The notes under the pieces are model-generated. The model saw only the letters and a program-made list of their open reading frames with translations. It searched no databases and was not told where the DNA came from. Of a stretch of DNA of 64,000 nt, positions 16,567-26,725 are shown piece after piece. A program made the position numbers and the translations under genes. The stretch is from Guyparkeria halophila (GTDB lineage Bacteria > Pseudomonadota > Gammaproteobacteria > Halothiobacillales > Halothiobacillaceae), in NCBI RefSeq assembly GCF_034479635.1, contig NZ_CP140153.1:1743501-1807500 (forward strand). The letters run 5' to 3'. Numbering within the stretch: the first letter of the stretch is position 1; each line of letters begins with the position of its first letter.

Positions 16567-16800
16567 CGTAGGAGCGCCTTCAGGCGCGATACCTTCGGGC
16601 TTTGTTGGTGTTTCGGGGCTAAAGCCACTCCTACGGACCGGGACGGCCGCCGGCGCGGCCTTCGCGAGCAGGACTCGCTCCCACAATGGGTAGCGACGCC
16701 TCGGGGCAATCCATTTCTCACTGTGGGAGCTTGCCCTGCAAGCGAATCGCGCGGTCGCGCGAGCCCCCGCTTCGGACTATTTCCTCGCTCAACCGGGGAC
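16567..16800. repeat. REP cluster between dacB and tilS
   Basis: GTAGGAGCGCCTTCAGGCGCG occurs at 16567-16587, paired with GGGGCTAAAGCCACTCCTAC ending near 16634, then GGCCTTCGCGAGC...GCTCGCTCCCACA and GTGGGAGCTTGCC units, the same set as at 13247-13570. It lies between the convergent dacB and tilS 3' ends, a usual REP location. Confidence 0.85.
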
Positions 16801-16829
16801 GGCCGCCGGCGCATCGAGGTCCAGGCGGG

Positions 16830-18237
16830 TTAATCTCCCTCGCCTGCCCGCCGTTCGCTCACCGCCCAACCCGGCTCGCCCGGGGCCGGCCGGAACGCGA
16901 CATCCACCAGCCAGTGCTCGCCGGCCAGCACGGCGGCCAGTTGCCCGCCGATCTCCACCCCGATGGCCGCGGGCCGCTCCCAGGGCGGGATGCCCTGATC
17001 CTGGAACCACTGCTTGACCGGCAGGCTCGGCCGAGCCTCGGCCGGGCGCAATCGTTCGCTGCCGCCCACCGGCCGCAAGCGCCACGCGTCGACCGATTGC
17101 CGCAATGCCGCCCCATCGCCGCTACCGGCGCGGGTCGACCGGCGGCAGATGGCTCGCCCGCCCTCGAGAGGCAGGCAATGCTGGTCGGCCGGCCAGTCGA
17201 GCGGTCGCGTCGGTTCGGGCAAGACCTTCAACCAGTGGATGTGGTCGCGGTAGCGGCGCAGCTGGCCGCCGGGCCACTCGAGCAGGGGTTGGCGGTCGGC
17301 TGCGGCGGTACGCAACTGGGCCAGCCATTCGCCCAGCCGTTCGGGCGGCGGGGGCAGGCATCCCAGGCGGGCGAGCCACTGGCGCAGCAGGTTGCACTGG
17401 CGATGCGGCGGCAGTGCCGCGGCCTTGTCCCAGGCAAGCGTCGGCCCGTCCAGTGGCTGGTCGGCGTCCATCTCGGCCAGTTCCCCGAGCAGTCGCTGTT
17501 CCATCACCAGTCGCTGGGCACTGGTGCGAATCCGCCCGACGGCATCGGGCCAGAATGTGCGCAATTCGGGCAGGACGTAGTGGCGCAGGTGATTGCGGGC
17601 GAATCCGGGGTCGTCATTGGCCGGGTCGTCGACCCAGCCCAACCCGCTGTCACGCGCCGCTGCCTCGAGCTCGTCACGGGGCGTTTCCAGGAAGGGGCGC
17701 CAATGGGCGAACGCCCCGCGCGGACGCCAGGCGGACATGCCCGACAGGCCCTGTCCGCCGGACCCACGCATCAGGGCAAGCAGGATGGTTTCGGCCTGGT
17801 CGTCGGCGTGGTGGGCAGTGACGAGTACGGGGGGATGGTCGGGGTCGTTCGAGGCGGATTCGACCAGCGCGTCATCCAGCGCCCGGTAACGCGCCTCGCG
17901 CGCCGCCGCCTCGGTCGATCCGCGCCCCGCGCCTGCCGAGGCCCGTTTGACGGCGACCCGGCGCACCTCGAACGGGCAGCCATGGGCCTGGGCCTGCTGA
18001 CGGGCGATCTCGACCCAGTCCGGGGCGTCGGGGTGCAGGCCATGATCGACGTGAACCACCGACAGGCGCGCAAAGCGCCCCTGGTCTTGCCATTGCGACA
18101 ATCGGGCCAGGGCGCCAAGCGAATCGCGCCCGCCGGAACTGGCGAGCAGGACATGGGCGTCATGCAGCGAGGGGACCGACGGGGTGGGCCGGTCGTCGCC
18201 GGCCGACGGATCCCGGCGGGTGGCCCGGCGGGTGGCG

Positions 18238-18257
<20 letters not shown>
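16830..18257 (-). CDS. tilS: tRNA(Ile)-lysidine synthase
   Basis: A 475-residue PP-loop ATPase that converts the wobble cytidine of tRNA-Ile(CAU) to lysidine. The P-loop signature SGGRDS is at residues 41-46, followed by [15 protein letters not shown] and the [17 protein letters not shown] motif characteristic of TilS; substrate-binding and C-terminal domains follow. The start lies inside accA (20-base overlap, 18238-18257), so accA-tilS are translationally linked, an order found in many gammaproteobacteria. Confidence 0.95.
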
Positions 18258-19197
<940 letters not shown>

Positions 19198-19341
19198 AGA
19201 CGGCTGCGCTGTATGGGCGGGTAGTTAGGTATGCCGCCTCGCCATTGCATCGGGACCGAAAAGGCCGCCCATGGTCGCGAGACAGACGCGTATTGTGCCG
19301 AAATTGCCGCCCCGGCGTAAATCGGCGCCTGGGTGGATCGT

Positions 19342-20217
19342 CTAGCGATCGCTCCCGACGCTTGCCGGGTGCGGGCTGTGCACGGCCAGGTTGTCGATCA
19401 GTCGGACGCGACCGAGCCGCGCGGCGACCAGCAGCCGCCCGTGCGTGACCAGTCGGGTCTGCTCCTCGAAACGTTCATCGTCACAATAGACCAGATAGTC
19501 GACCACGAAGCCCTGCTGGGTCAGCCAATGACGGGCACCGGCGAGGGTCGCGGCGACCGTGTGGCCACCGGCCAGCGACTCCGCGGCGCGCTTCAAGGCG
19601 CGATGCACCGCCGGGGCCTGGCGGCGCTGTTCGGCATCGAGAAAACGATTGCGCGAGCTGATCGCCAGTCCATCAGGCTCCCGGTGGGTCGGCTCGATCG
19701 CGAGCTCCACCGACATGTCGAGATCGGCCACCAGGCGGCGGATCACGGCCACCTGCTGGGCGTCCTTCTCGCCGAAGACGGCCACGTCCGGACGCACCAG
19801 GTTGAACAGCTTGGTGACCACGGTCGCCACGCCGGTGAAATGGCCTGGGCGGGTCGCGCCTTCCAGGCGCTCGCCCAACGGGCCGGCGTCGACGCGCACG
19901 ATGTCCTTCTGGCCATGCGGATAGAGCTCCGGCTCGGTCGGCAGGAAGACCGCCGCCACCCCGGCCCGCTCGAGCAGTTCGAGGTCGCGCTCCTCGGTGC
20001 GCGGATAACGCGCCAGGTCGTCCGGGTCCTCGAACTGCAGCGGATTGACGAAGACGCTCACGACCACCGTGTCGGCGCGTCGCTTGGCGTGATCGATCAA
20101 CGCGAGATGGCCGGCGTGCAGGTTGCCCATCGTCGGCACGAAGCCCACGCGCCGGGCATCGAATGCCACCGACTCGCGCCAGTCGCGCAGCTCGGCGATA
20201 TCGCGAATCACCTCCAT
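19342..20217 (-). CDS. panC: Pantoate-beta-alanine ligase
   Basis: The 291-residue enzyme joins pantoate and beta-alanine with ATP to make pantothenate. Family motifs are VGFVPTMGNLHAGHLALI (with the HxGH nucleotide-binding signature), FGEKDAQQ and SSRNRFLD. The ATG (20215-20217) overlaps the panB stop (TGATG), showing translational coupling. The open frame continues far upstream through panB in another reading frame, which is a shadow. Last gene of the pcnB-folK-panB-panC unit. Confidence 0.96.
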   Translation of the reverse strand: MEVIRDIAELRDWRESVAFDARRVGFVPTMGNLHAGHLALIDHAKRRADTVVVSVFVNPLQFEDPDDLARYPRTEERDLELLERAGVAAVFLPTEPELYPHGQKDIVRVDAGPLGERLEGATRPGHFTGVATVVTKLFNLVRPDVAVFGEKDAQQVAVIRRLVADLDMSVELAIEPTHREPDGLAISSRNRFLDAEQRRQAPAVHRALKRAAESLAGGHTVAATLAGARHWLTQQGFVVDYLVYCDDERFEEQTRLVTHGRLLVAARLGRVRLIDNLAVHSPHPASVGSDR

Positions 20218-20999
20218 CAGAAGCTTTCCTCGGCGGTGGGGAAACGGCGCTCGCGCACGGCCTCGACGTAGGCGGCAAACGCGCCGTGGATCGATCCGCC
20301 CTCGACCAGGAAATCGCGCACGAAGCGCGGCGGCTTCTCGGTCAGGCCCAGCATGTCGTGCATCACCAGCACCTGGCCGTCGGTATCGGCCCCGGCACCG
20401 ATGCCGATCACCGGCACGTCGACCGCTTCGGCCAGCGCGCGGCCCAGTTCGCTGGGCACGCATTCGACCACCAGCAGGTCGATGCCCGCGGCGACCAGGG
20501 CCTGGGCGTCGTCGAGGATGCGGCGGGCATCGGCCGCCTCGCGGCCCTGCACCCGGTAACCGCCCAGCTTGCGTACCCGCTGGGGCAGCAATCCGACATG
20601 CCCGCAGACCGGCACCCCGCTCTGGGTCAGGGCGCGCACGATCTCGGCCTTCTCGGCGCCGCCCTCGAGCTTGACCATGTCCGCGCCGCCCTCGCCCATA
20701 AGCACGCCGGCGGCATCCAGTGCCCGGTCGACGGTCGCATCGCTGAGAAACGGCATGTCGGCGATCACGAGCGCATCGCCCACACCGAGACGCACCATGG
20801 CCGCGTGGTAGGCGACGTCGTCGATGGAAACGGCCAGCGTGTCGCGCTGACCCTGGACCACCATGCCGAGCGAATCGCCCACCAGGAAGGCATCGACCCC
20901 GGCCGCGGCGGCGGCCCGCGCAAAGCCGGCCTCGTAGGCCGTCAACATGGCAATGGGTGTGCGATCGATCTTGGCCTGGCGCAATCGGGAACGGGTCAT
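20217..20999 (-). CDS. panB: 3-methyl-2-oxobutanoate hydroxymethyltransferase
   Basis: A 260-residue TIM-barrel enzyme that makes ketopantoate from 2-oxoisovalerate and methylenetetrahydrofolate. Motifs: MLTAYEAGFARAAAAAGVD, VGDSLGMVVQGQ, KLEGG, GHVGLLPQ and ECVPSEL. It precedes panC directly and overlaps the end of folK by four bases (ATGA, 20996-20999). Pairing folate (folK) and pantothenate genes links supply of the folate cofactor to its use. Confidence 0.97.
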   Translation of the reverse strand: MTRSRLRQAKIDRTPIAMLTAYEAGFARAAAAAGVDAFLVGDSLGMVVQGQRDTLAVSIDDVAYHAAMVRLGVGDALVIADMPFLSDATVDRALDAAGVLMGEGGADMVKLEGGAEKAEIVRALTQSGVPVCGHVGLLPQRVRKLGGYRVQGREAADARRILDDAQALVAAGIDLLVVECVPSELGRALAEAVDVPVIGIGAGADTDGQVLVMHDMLGLTEKPPRFVRDFLVEGGSIHGAFAAYVEAVRERRFPTAEESF

Positions 21000-21604
21000 G
21001 TCGATCTCCGCGTGGGGGTGGTGCGAACGTCCTTGCCGTCACCGGGGCGATCGGTCGTGCGGGGACGAGCCGCACCGGTTGCTCCGGTCTCGTCGCGGCC
21101 GCGCTGCCAGCGCATGGCCCGCATGAAGCGCAGCGGATGATCGGCAACCGCCTCCAGCCAGCCGGCCAGGGGCGCGCCATCGGGCAGGCGCGCATCCGGG
21201 CGGATCTCGAGCCACGGGGCGAGCACGAAGTGCCGATGCACAATTTCCGGATGCGGCACGGTCAGTTCGGGGGAGTCTATCTGGCGGTCGCCGAAGGCGA
21301 GGATGTCCAGGTCGAGCATGCGTTCGCCCCAGTGACGCGTGTAGGAGCGTCCGGCCGCCCGCTCGAGGCCCTTGAGGGCGCGGAGCAGCGCCTCGGGAGC
21401 CAGCGCGGTCTCGATCTCGACGACGGCGTTGATGTAATCCGGCTGGTCCTGCGGGCCGATCGGCGGATTGGCGTAGAGGCCGGAGACCGCGCGCACCCGG
21501 CAAAGCGGCAGGCTGTCGATCGCCTCCACCGCCCGTTCGATCTGGTCGACCGGGTCACCGAGATTGGCGCCCAGGCCGATGGTCGCGATTTCCCGAACCA
21601 TCAC
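20996..21604 (-). CDS. folK: 2-amino-4-hydroxy-6-hydroxymethyldihydropteridine pyrophosphokinase
   Basis: The 202-residue HPPK starts with GLGANLGDP and has the pterin and Mg-ATP motif GERMLDLDILAFG. It activates the pterin for dihydropteroate synthesis. About 40 residues beyond the catalytic core form an Arg-rich, low-complexity tail (from about residue 163), not seen in standard HPPKs; its overlap with the panB start may have driven the extension. Two possible Met starts are adjacent; the gene begins 20 bases after pcnB. Confidence 0.93.
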   Translation of the reverse strand: MMVREIATIGLGANLGDPVDQIERAVEAIDSLPLCRVRAVSGLYANPPIGPQDQPDYINAVVEIETALAPEALLRALKGLERAAGRSYTRHWGERMLDLDILAFGDRQIDSPELTVPHPEIVHRHFVLAPWLEIRPDARLPDGAPLAGWLEAVADHPLRFMRAMRWQRGRDETGATGAARPRTTDRPGDGKDVRTTPTRRST

Positions 21605-21624
21605 TATCCCCCGCGTGGCCGGAA

Positions 21625-22989
21625 TCAGCTACCGGCGGATTGCGGCTTGCCGCCTGGCTTGCGCCGACGGGGGCGACGGCGGCGTTTCTTGCCGAAATCC
21701 GACGGCTGCAATGCCTCGATCGGCGCCTCGTCGCGGCTGCCCCGTTCCGGGGCGTGCCGACGCCAGAAGGTGCAGACCGCCTCGTCGACCTCGTTGGTCC
21801 GCGAGCGCAGGCAGAGGAAATCCACCGCCGCCCGGAACCATGGCGCCTCGGTCAGTGCGCGCTGCTCGTCGGTCAATTTGTCTTTGCCCTTGTCACCGGC
21901 CTTTGCACCGGGGACCGGGACGTGACGCTCGAGGTCCGGCTGCAGGGTCCAGATCGCGCGGATGATCTCGGCCAGCCGGCGCGGGATCATCAGGCGGCGT
22001 GCCGCCACGGCCAGCACCTCGTCGGCCGCCAGCACCATCGCATCCTCACCCGGCACGCGCTGGTGCATCCACTGGACACGGTGGCGCCCCAGCATCCGCC
22101 AGAACAGGCCGGCGAACAGGAAGGCCGGGTTGACCGGCAGGTCCTTGGCGACCCGCTCGTCGGTCGCCTCGAGCACCGGCTCGATCAGCACCCAGTCGCT
22201 CGCCGGGTCGTTGGGCTCGATCCAGGTCGCCAGGCCGTCGAACAGGTACTCGAGCAGGCCGAGGCGCTTGAGCTCGAGCACGGTCTGCCGGCCGGCGCCG
22301 CCTTGCAGCAGCTTGACGGTCTCGTCGAACAGGCGGGCCGGGGAAATGTCGGCGAGCGTCTCGCGGCAATGCGAGATGGCCTGCTCGCTGTCGGGCGTGA
22401 GGTGAAAGCCGAGCTTGGCGGCGAAGCGCGCGGCGCGCAGCATCCGCACCGGGTCCTCGCGGTAGCGCGCCTCGGGCTCGCCGATCACGCGCAGCCGACC
22501 GCTGTGGATGTCGGTCAGGCCTTCGACGTAGTCGATCAACTCGCCCGAGGCGAAGTCGAGGTAGAGCGCGTTGCAGGAGAAGTCACGCCGCCAGACATCC
22601 TCGTCGATGCTGCCGAAGACGTTGTCACGGGTGATCATGCCGCCGTCGGCGCGCTTGATCTCGCCGGTATCGCCACCGCGGAAGGTGGTCACCTCGATCA
22701 GCTCGTCGCGGAAGACCACGTGCACGATCTTGAAACGCCGGCCGATGATGCGCGCCCGCTTGAACAAGCGCTTGACCTGCTCGGGGCGGGCGTCGGTGAC
22801 CACGTCGAAGTCCTTGGGGCTGCGGCCGCGCAACAGGTCGCGGACGCAACCGCCAACGGCGTAGGCCTCGAAGCCGCCCTCGTGCAGGCGCTCGAGGACG
22901 AACCGAGCGTTGTCGCTCAGGTCATTGAGCGAGATGCCATGGGTCTCGGCGGGAATGCGGGTCTGGGTTGGAGTCACGTTGTCTGACAA
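21625..22989 (-). CDS. pcnB: Poly(A) polymerase I
   Basis: A 454-residue class II nucleotidyltransferase that adds 3' poly(A) tails to RNA and speeds decay. The catalytic signature is YAVGGCVRDLLRGRSPKDFDVV, followed by RRIIGRRFKIVHV and RRDFSCNALYLD. A strongly basic C-terminal tail (KKRRRRPRRRKPGGK) is typical of PcnB and helps RNA binding. First gene of the pcnB-folK-panB-panC unit. The conserved hairpin motif at 23100 lies upstream. Confidence 0.95.
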   Translation of the reverse strand: MSDNVTPTQTRIPAETHGISLNDLSDNARFVLERLHEGGFEAYAVGGCVRDLLRGRSPKDFDVVTDARPEQVKRLFKRARIIGRRFKIVHVVFRDELIEVTTFRGGDTGEIKRADGGMITRDNVFGSIDEDVWRRDFSCNALYLDFASGELIDYVEGLTDIHSGRLRVIGEPEARYREDPVRMLRAARFAAKLGFHLTPDSEQAISHCRETLADISPARLFDETVKLLQGGAGRQTVLELKRLGLLEYLFDGLATWIEPNDPASDWVLIEPVLEATDERVAKDLPVNPAFLFAGLFWRMLGRHRVQWMHQRVPGEDAMVLAADEVLAVAARRLMIPRRLAEIIRAIWTLQPDLERHVPVPGAKAGDKGKDKLTDEQRALTEAPWFRAAVDFLCLRSRTNEVDEAVCTFWRRHAPERGSRDEAPIEALQPSDFGKKRRRRPRRRKPGGKPQSAGS

Positions 22990-23099
22990 AACGGTCTGCC
23001 ATTGATCGCCGTGGCCGGCATCGACCCGGTTGGGGCGCTGTGCGGGCCGGTCGCGTCAGTTCGAACGCACCGACGGGCCACGGATGGGTTATCGAACCC

Positions 23100-23170
23100 C
23101 TGCACGGATTGCAGCGCCACTCTGACTCGCAGAGTCGTATTGCTATTCGTGCAGAGGCTCCTCAGGAAAG
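23100..23170 (+). promoter_or_regulatory. Conserved intergenic hairpin motif, copy 1
   Basis: CTGCACG (23100-23106) pairs with CGTGCAG (23148-23154); an inner hairpin ACTCTG/CAGAGT is nested inside, and AGGCTCCTCAGG follows. Related hairpins with a TTCCTTA tail occur at 45711 and 49164. It lies between divergent pcnB and mrpA. The rest of the 22990-23477 gap holds an 18-base palindrome and no gene I can support. Confidence 0.45.
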
Positions 23171-23232
23171 GCGAAGTCTATCACTATGGCCGGGCTCGCG
23201 TGATTTACCCGCCGACCCGGCCAACCTCATGA

Positions 23233-23250
23233 CCCGGGTCGCGACCCGGG
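23233..23250. promoter_or_regulatory. 18-base perfect palindrome upstream of the mrp operon
   Basis: CCCGGGTCGCGACCCGGG is its own reverse complement. It lies 228 bases before the mrpA start in the divergent pcnB-mrpA gap and could be an operator, or a chance product of GC-rich DNA. Confidence 0.35.
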
Positions 23251-23477
23251 CCACGGTCGGGGCGCCTGCCGATCCCGGCTCGCGCGCGCCCGCAGGATAA
23301 ACACGTGTGGCGGGGCGCAAATGCGATGCTGTCGCGGCTTTAGCGGCAATCCCGCCGACTTTCTGTGCTAGGATTTTGCGCTGGGAAGGTCGCGCAGGCC
23401 TTCCCGAATTGTACCCACCGGGCAGCCGAACCGACCCTGGGTCCAGGCCCCATTCCACCCGCATAAGGACGGTGTTC

Positions 23478-26357
23478 GTGAACGCGATCGAACTCTTGGC
23501 CGCAGTCGTCTTGCTGCCGTTCCTGGCCGCCCCGCTGGCAGCCTGGAGCGCCCGATTCAACCGTTATGCGGCCGCCTGGGTGGCGGGTGGCGTCACGCTC
23601 CTTGCCCTGGCGATCTTCTCCTGGCTGGTCGTGTTGCACATCGGCCAGATGCCCGTGGCCACCTCGCACGCGTGGATCGAGGCCGCGGGGCTGTCCTTCG
23701 GTTTCCGCCTCGATGGCCTGTCGCTGCTGTTCACCGGCCTGATCCTGGTGATCGGCCTGCTGATCGTCATCTACGCCCGCTACTACCTGTCGCCCAACGA
23801 CTCGATGGGGCGCTTCTTCGCCTACATGATGATGTTCATGGGCGCGATGCTGGGCGTGGTGCTCTCCGAGAACATGATCAACCTGGTCATCTTCTGGGAG
23901 CTGACCTCGCTGGCCTCCTTCCTGCTGATCAGCTACTGGCAACACCGGAAAGAGGCCCGCTACGGCGCGCGCCTGGCCCTGGCGATCACCGGTGCCGGCG
24001 GGCTGGCGCTGCTCGGCGGCGTGCTGATCCTCGGCCATATCGTCGGCTCCTACGAGCTGACCGACGTGCTGGCATCGGGCGAGCTGATCAAGAACCACGA
24101 GCTCTACGCCCCGGCGCTGATCCTGATCCTGCTGGGCGTGTTCACCAAGTCCGCGCAGTTCCCGTTCCACTTCTGGCTGCCCAACGCCATGGCCGCACCG
24201 ACACCGGTGTCGGCCTACCTGCACTCGGCCACCATGGTGAAGGCGGGCATCTTCCTGCTGGCGCGCTTCTTCCCGGCGCTGGCCGGCACGGAACTGTGGG
24301 TGATCATCGTCTCCACCGCCGGTCTGATCACCTTCCTGCTGGGCGCCTACACCGCCCTGTTCCGGCATGACCTCAAGGGGCTGCTGGCCTACTCGACCAT
24401 CAGCCACTTAGGGTTGATCACGCTGCTGTTCGGCTTCGGCACGCCGCTGGCCGCCGTGGCGGGCATCTTCCACATCATCAACCACGCCACCTTCAAGGCG
24501 AGCCTGTTCATGGTCGCCGGCATCGTCGACCACGAGACCGGCACCCGCGACATGCGCCGGCTGGGCGGGCTGATCAAGTACATGCCGCACACCGCGGCGC
24601 TGGGCATGATCGCGGCGATGGCGATGGCCGGCGTGCCGCTGTTCAACGGCTTTCTCTCCAAGGAGATGTTCTTCACCGAGTCGGTCCGCGTGGCCGGCGA
24701 CCTGGGGCCGGTGTGGCTGTTGCCGATCCTGGTCTCGCTGGGCGGGCTGCTGTCGGTGGCCTACTCGCTGCGTTTCGTGCATGACACCTTCTTCGGCAAG
24801 CCCGATGGCGACCTGCCGAAAAAGCCCCACGAGCCGCCCGGCATGATGAAGCGTCCGGTCGACCTGCTGGTGGTGCTGTGCCTCGCCGTGGGCATCCTGC
24901 CCGCGCTGGTGGTCGGCCCGCTGCTGCACGTGGCGGTGAGGGGCGTCCTGCAGGCCGAGCCGCCCTACTACAGCCTGTCGCTGTGGCACGGCTTCAACCT
25001 GCCGCTGCTGATGAGCGCCGTGGCCCTGATCGGTGGCCTGGTCATCTACCTGTACCGGGCGCCGATCTTCCGCTGGCATGCCCGCTCGCTGGCGCATCTC
25101 GACGCCCGCGTCGTCTACAACCGCAGCATGGAACTGCTGATGCGCAGCAGCGCCGGCGTGACGGCCCTGGTGGACAACGGCCGCCTGGGTCGGATCGTGA
25201 TCATGACGCTGATCTTCTCGCTGATCGCCGGACTGGTCGGCTACTTCCATGCCGCCGGATTGCCGGGCGTGCAAGCGGCGCTCGACCGCGGCACGGTCGA
25301 AGACAGTGGCGACTGGGTGACCCTGCTGGGCATCCTGTTGATCATCATCGCCACCCTGGTCACCGTGATCGGCCATCGTCAGCGCCTGTTCGCCCTGATC
25401 ACCATGAGCGTGGCCGGCCTGGGCGTGGCGATGATCTTCGCGCGCTTCTCCGCGCCGGATCTCGCCATGACGCAGCTGTCGGTCGAGGTGGTCACCATGA
25501 TCCTCCTGCTGCTGGCGCTGTTCTACCTGCCGCAGCAGAGCCGCCGCCTTTCCTCGCCGAGCCGGCGTTGGCGTGATGCGGGCATCGCCACCGTGATCGG
25601 CGGCGGCATCGCGGCACTGACCTACGCGATCATCAGCCGGCCGTTCGAGACGATCTCGGGGTATTTCCTCGAACACTCGGTGCCCGGCGGTGGCGGTACC
25701 AACGTGGTCAACGTGATCCTGGTCGACTTCCGGGGCTACGATACCTTCGGCGAGATCACGGTGCTGGCACTGGCCGCGCTGGGCATATTCGCCATGCTGC
25801 ACAACCTCTCGCTGCCCTCGTCGCGCCGCGACCCGTTCGGCCGGGCGTGGAGCGATGATCCGCATCCGTTGATGCTGCGCACCTTCACGCAGATCATCCT
25901 GCCGCTGACCCTGCTGTTCGGCGTCTACGTCTTCCTGCGCGGGCACAACGAGCCGGGCGGTGGCTTCATCGCCGGGCTGATCGTGGCCAGCGCCCTGGTG
26001 GCGCAGTACATGGCCAACGGCATCGAGGCCGCCGAGCGCAAGCTGCACCTGCCGATCCACGGCATCATCGGGGCAGGGATCCTGATCGCACTGGGTACCG
26101 GGCTGGTCGCCACGGTCGTGGGCGTGCCGTTCCTCACCTCGGCGACCTGGCACTTCACGCTGCCGGTGGTCGGCGAGATCCACCTGGCCTCGGCCATCGC
26201 CTTTGACCTGGGCGTGTTCCTGGTGGTGGTCGGCTCGACCATGCTGATCCTGCTCAACCTCGGCCGCCTGACCGATCACGCGGTCGAGCACCCCGACTAC
26301 GCATCCATCGAGGCAAGCCCCGCCGGCAACCAGACTCGCGGGGGGAGAGACGCATGA
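23478..26357 (+). CDS. mrpA: Na+/H+ antiporter subunit A fused to subunit B (MrpAB)
   Basis: A 959-residue, multi-spanning protein. The first 500 or so residues are the NuoL-like MrpA core with [56 protein letters not shown] and the conserved lysines of the proton path; after about residue 800 an MnhB domain begins ([34 protein letters not shown]). Such A-B fusions are usual in proteobacterial mrp/pha operons. GTG 23478 is chosen for the AGGA site eight bases upstream; the frame extends further without family match. It drives Na+ (or K+) efflux using the proton gradient. Confidence 0.95.
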   Translation: MNAIELLAAVVLLPFLAAPLAAWSARFNRYAAAWVAGGVTLLALAIFSWLVVLHIGQMPVATSHAWIEAAGLSFGFRLDGLSLLFTGLILVIGLLIVIYARYYLSPNDSMGRFFAYMMMFMGAMLGVVLSENMINLVIFWELTSLASFLLISYWQHRKEARYGARLALAITGAGGLALLGGVLILGHIVGSYELTDVLASGELIKNHELYAPALILILLGVFTKSAQFPFHFWLPNAMAAPTPVSAYLHSATMVKAGIFLLARFFPALAGTELWVIIVSTAGLITFLLGAYTALFRHDLKGLLAYSTISHLGLITLLFGFGTPLAAVAGIFHIINHATFKASLFMVAGIVDHETGTRDMRRLGGLIKYMPHTAALGMIAAMAMAGVPLFNGFLSKEMFFTESVRVAGDLGPVWLLPILVSLGGLLSVAYSLRFVHDTFFGKPDGDLPKKPHEPPGMMKRPVDLLVVLCLAVGILPALVVGPLLHVAVRGVLQAEPPYYSLSLWHGFNLPLLMSAVALIGGLVIYLYRAPIFRWHARSLAHLDARVVYNRSMELLMRSSAGVTALVDNGRLGRIVIMTLIFSLIAGLVGYFHAAGLPGVQAALDRGTVEDSGDWVTLLGILLIIIATLVTVIGHRQRLFALITMSVAGLGVAMIFARFSAPDLAMTQLSVEVVTMILLLLALFYLPQQSRRLSSPSRRWRDAGIATVIGGGIAALTYAIISRPFETISGYFLEHSVPGGGGTNVVNVILVDFRGYDTFGEITVLALAALGIFAMLHNLSLPSSRRDPFGRAWSDDPHPLMLRTFTQIILPLTLLFGVYVFLRGHNEPGGGFIAGLIVASALVAQYMANGIEAAERKLHLPIHGIIGAGILIALGTGLVATVVGVPFLTSATWHFTLPVVGEIHLASAIAFDLGVFLVVVGSTMLILLNLGRLTDHAVEHPDYASIEASPAGNQTRGGRDA

Positions 26358-26725
26358 CCAACCTGGCCATTTCCCTGCTGATCGGCGTGCTCACCGGGGC
26401 CGGCGTGTACCTGGTGCTGCGCGCCCAGACGTTCCCGGTGGTCCTGGGCCTGACCCTGATGTCCTACGGCGTCAACCTGTTCCTGTTCACCATGGGCCGG
26501 CTGCACACCGCGGCCCCGGCGGTGGTCGGCGCCGCCGAACAGTCGGCCGATGCCCTGCCCCAGGCGCTGGTGCTGACCGCCATCGTGATCGCGTTCGCCA
26601 TGACCGCCTTCGTCATCGTGCTGGCGCTCAAGGCGCGCGCCGCGCTGGGCAATGACCATGTCGACGGCACGCACATCCCCGAGGCCAACCGGGTGATCGA
26701 TCGCCGAGAGGAGCCGCGCGCATGA
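26354..26725 (+). CDS. mrpC: Na+/H+ antiporter subunit C
   Basis: The 123-residue NuoK-like subunit has three membrane helices and the signature [19 protein letters not shown]. Its ATG overlaps the mrpA stop (ATGA, 26354-26357), and its own end overlaps mrpD the same way. It forms part of the Mrp membrane complex. Confidence 0.95.
   Translation: MTNLAISLLIGVLTGAGVYLVLRAQTFPVVLGLTLMSYGVNLFLFTMGRLHTAAPAVVGAAEQSADALPQALVLTAIVIAFAMTAFVIVLALKARAALGNDHVDGTHIPEANRVIDRREEPRA

Noticed and set aside
20217-21243. Extension of panC upstream to 21243 as one long protein
   Set aside because: The extra 342 codons are a shadow of panB in another frame; the family start is the ATG at 20215-20217.
24408-26291. 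Long minus-strand open frame of 627 codons opposite mrpA
   Set aside because: It is a GC-driven shadow of mrpA, rich in Arg, Gln, Gly and His with no domain, and lacks a ribosome site. Similar long shadows oppose lysS, dacB, gltX, copA, pilB-like and acnB.
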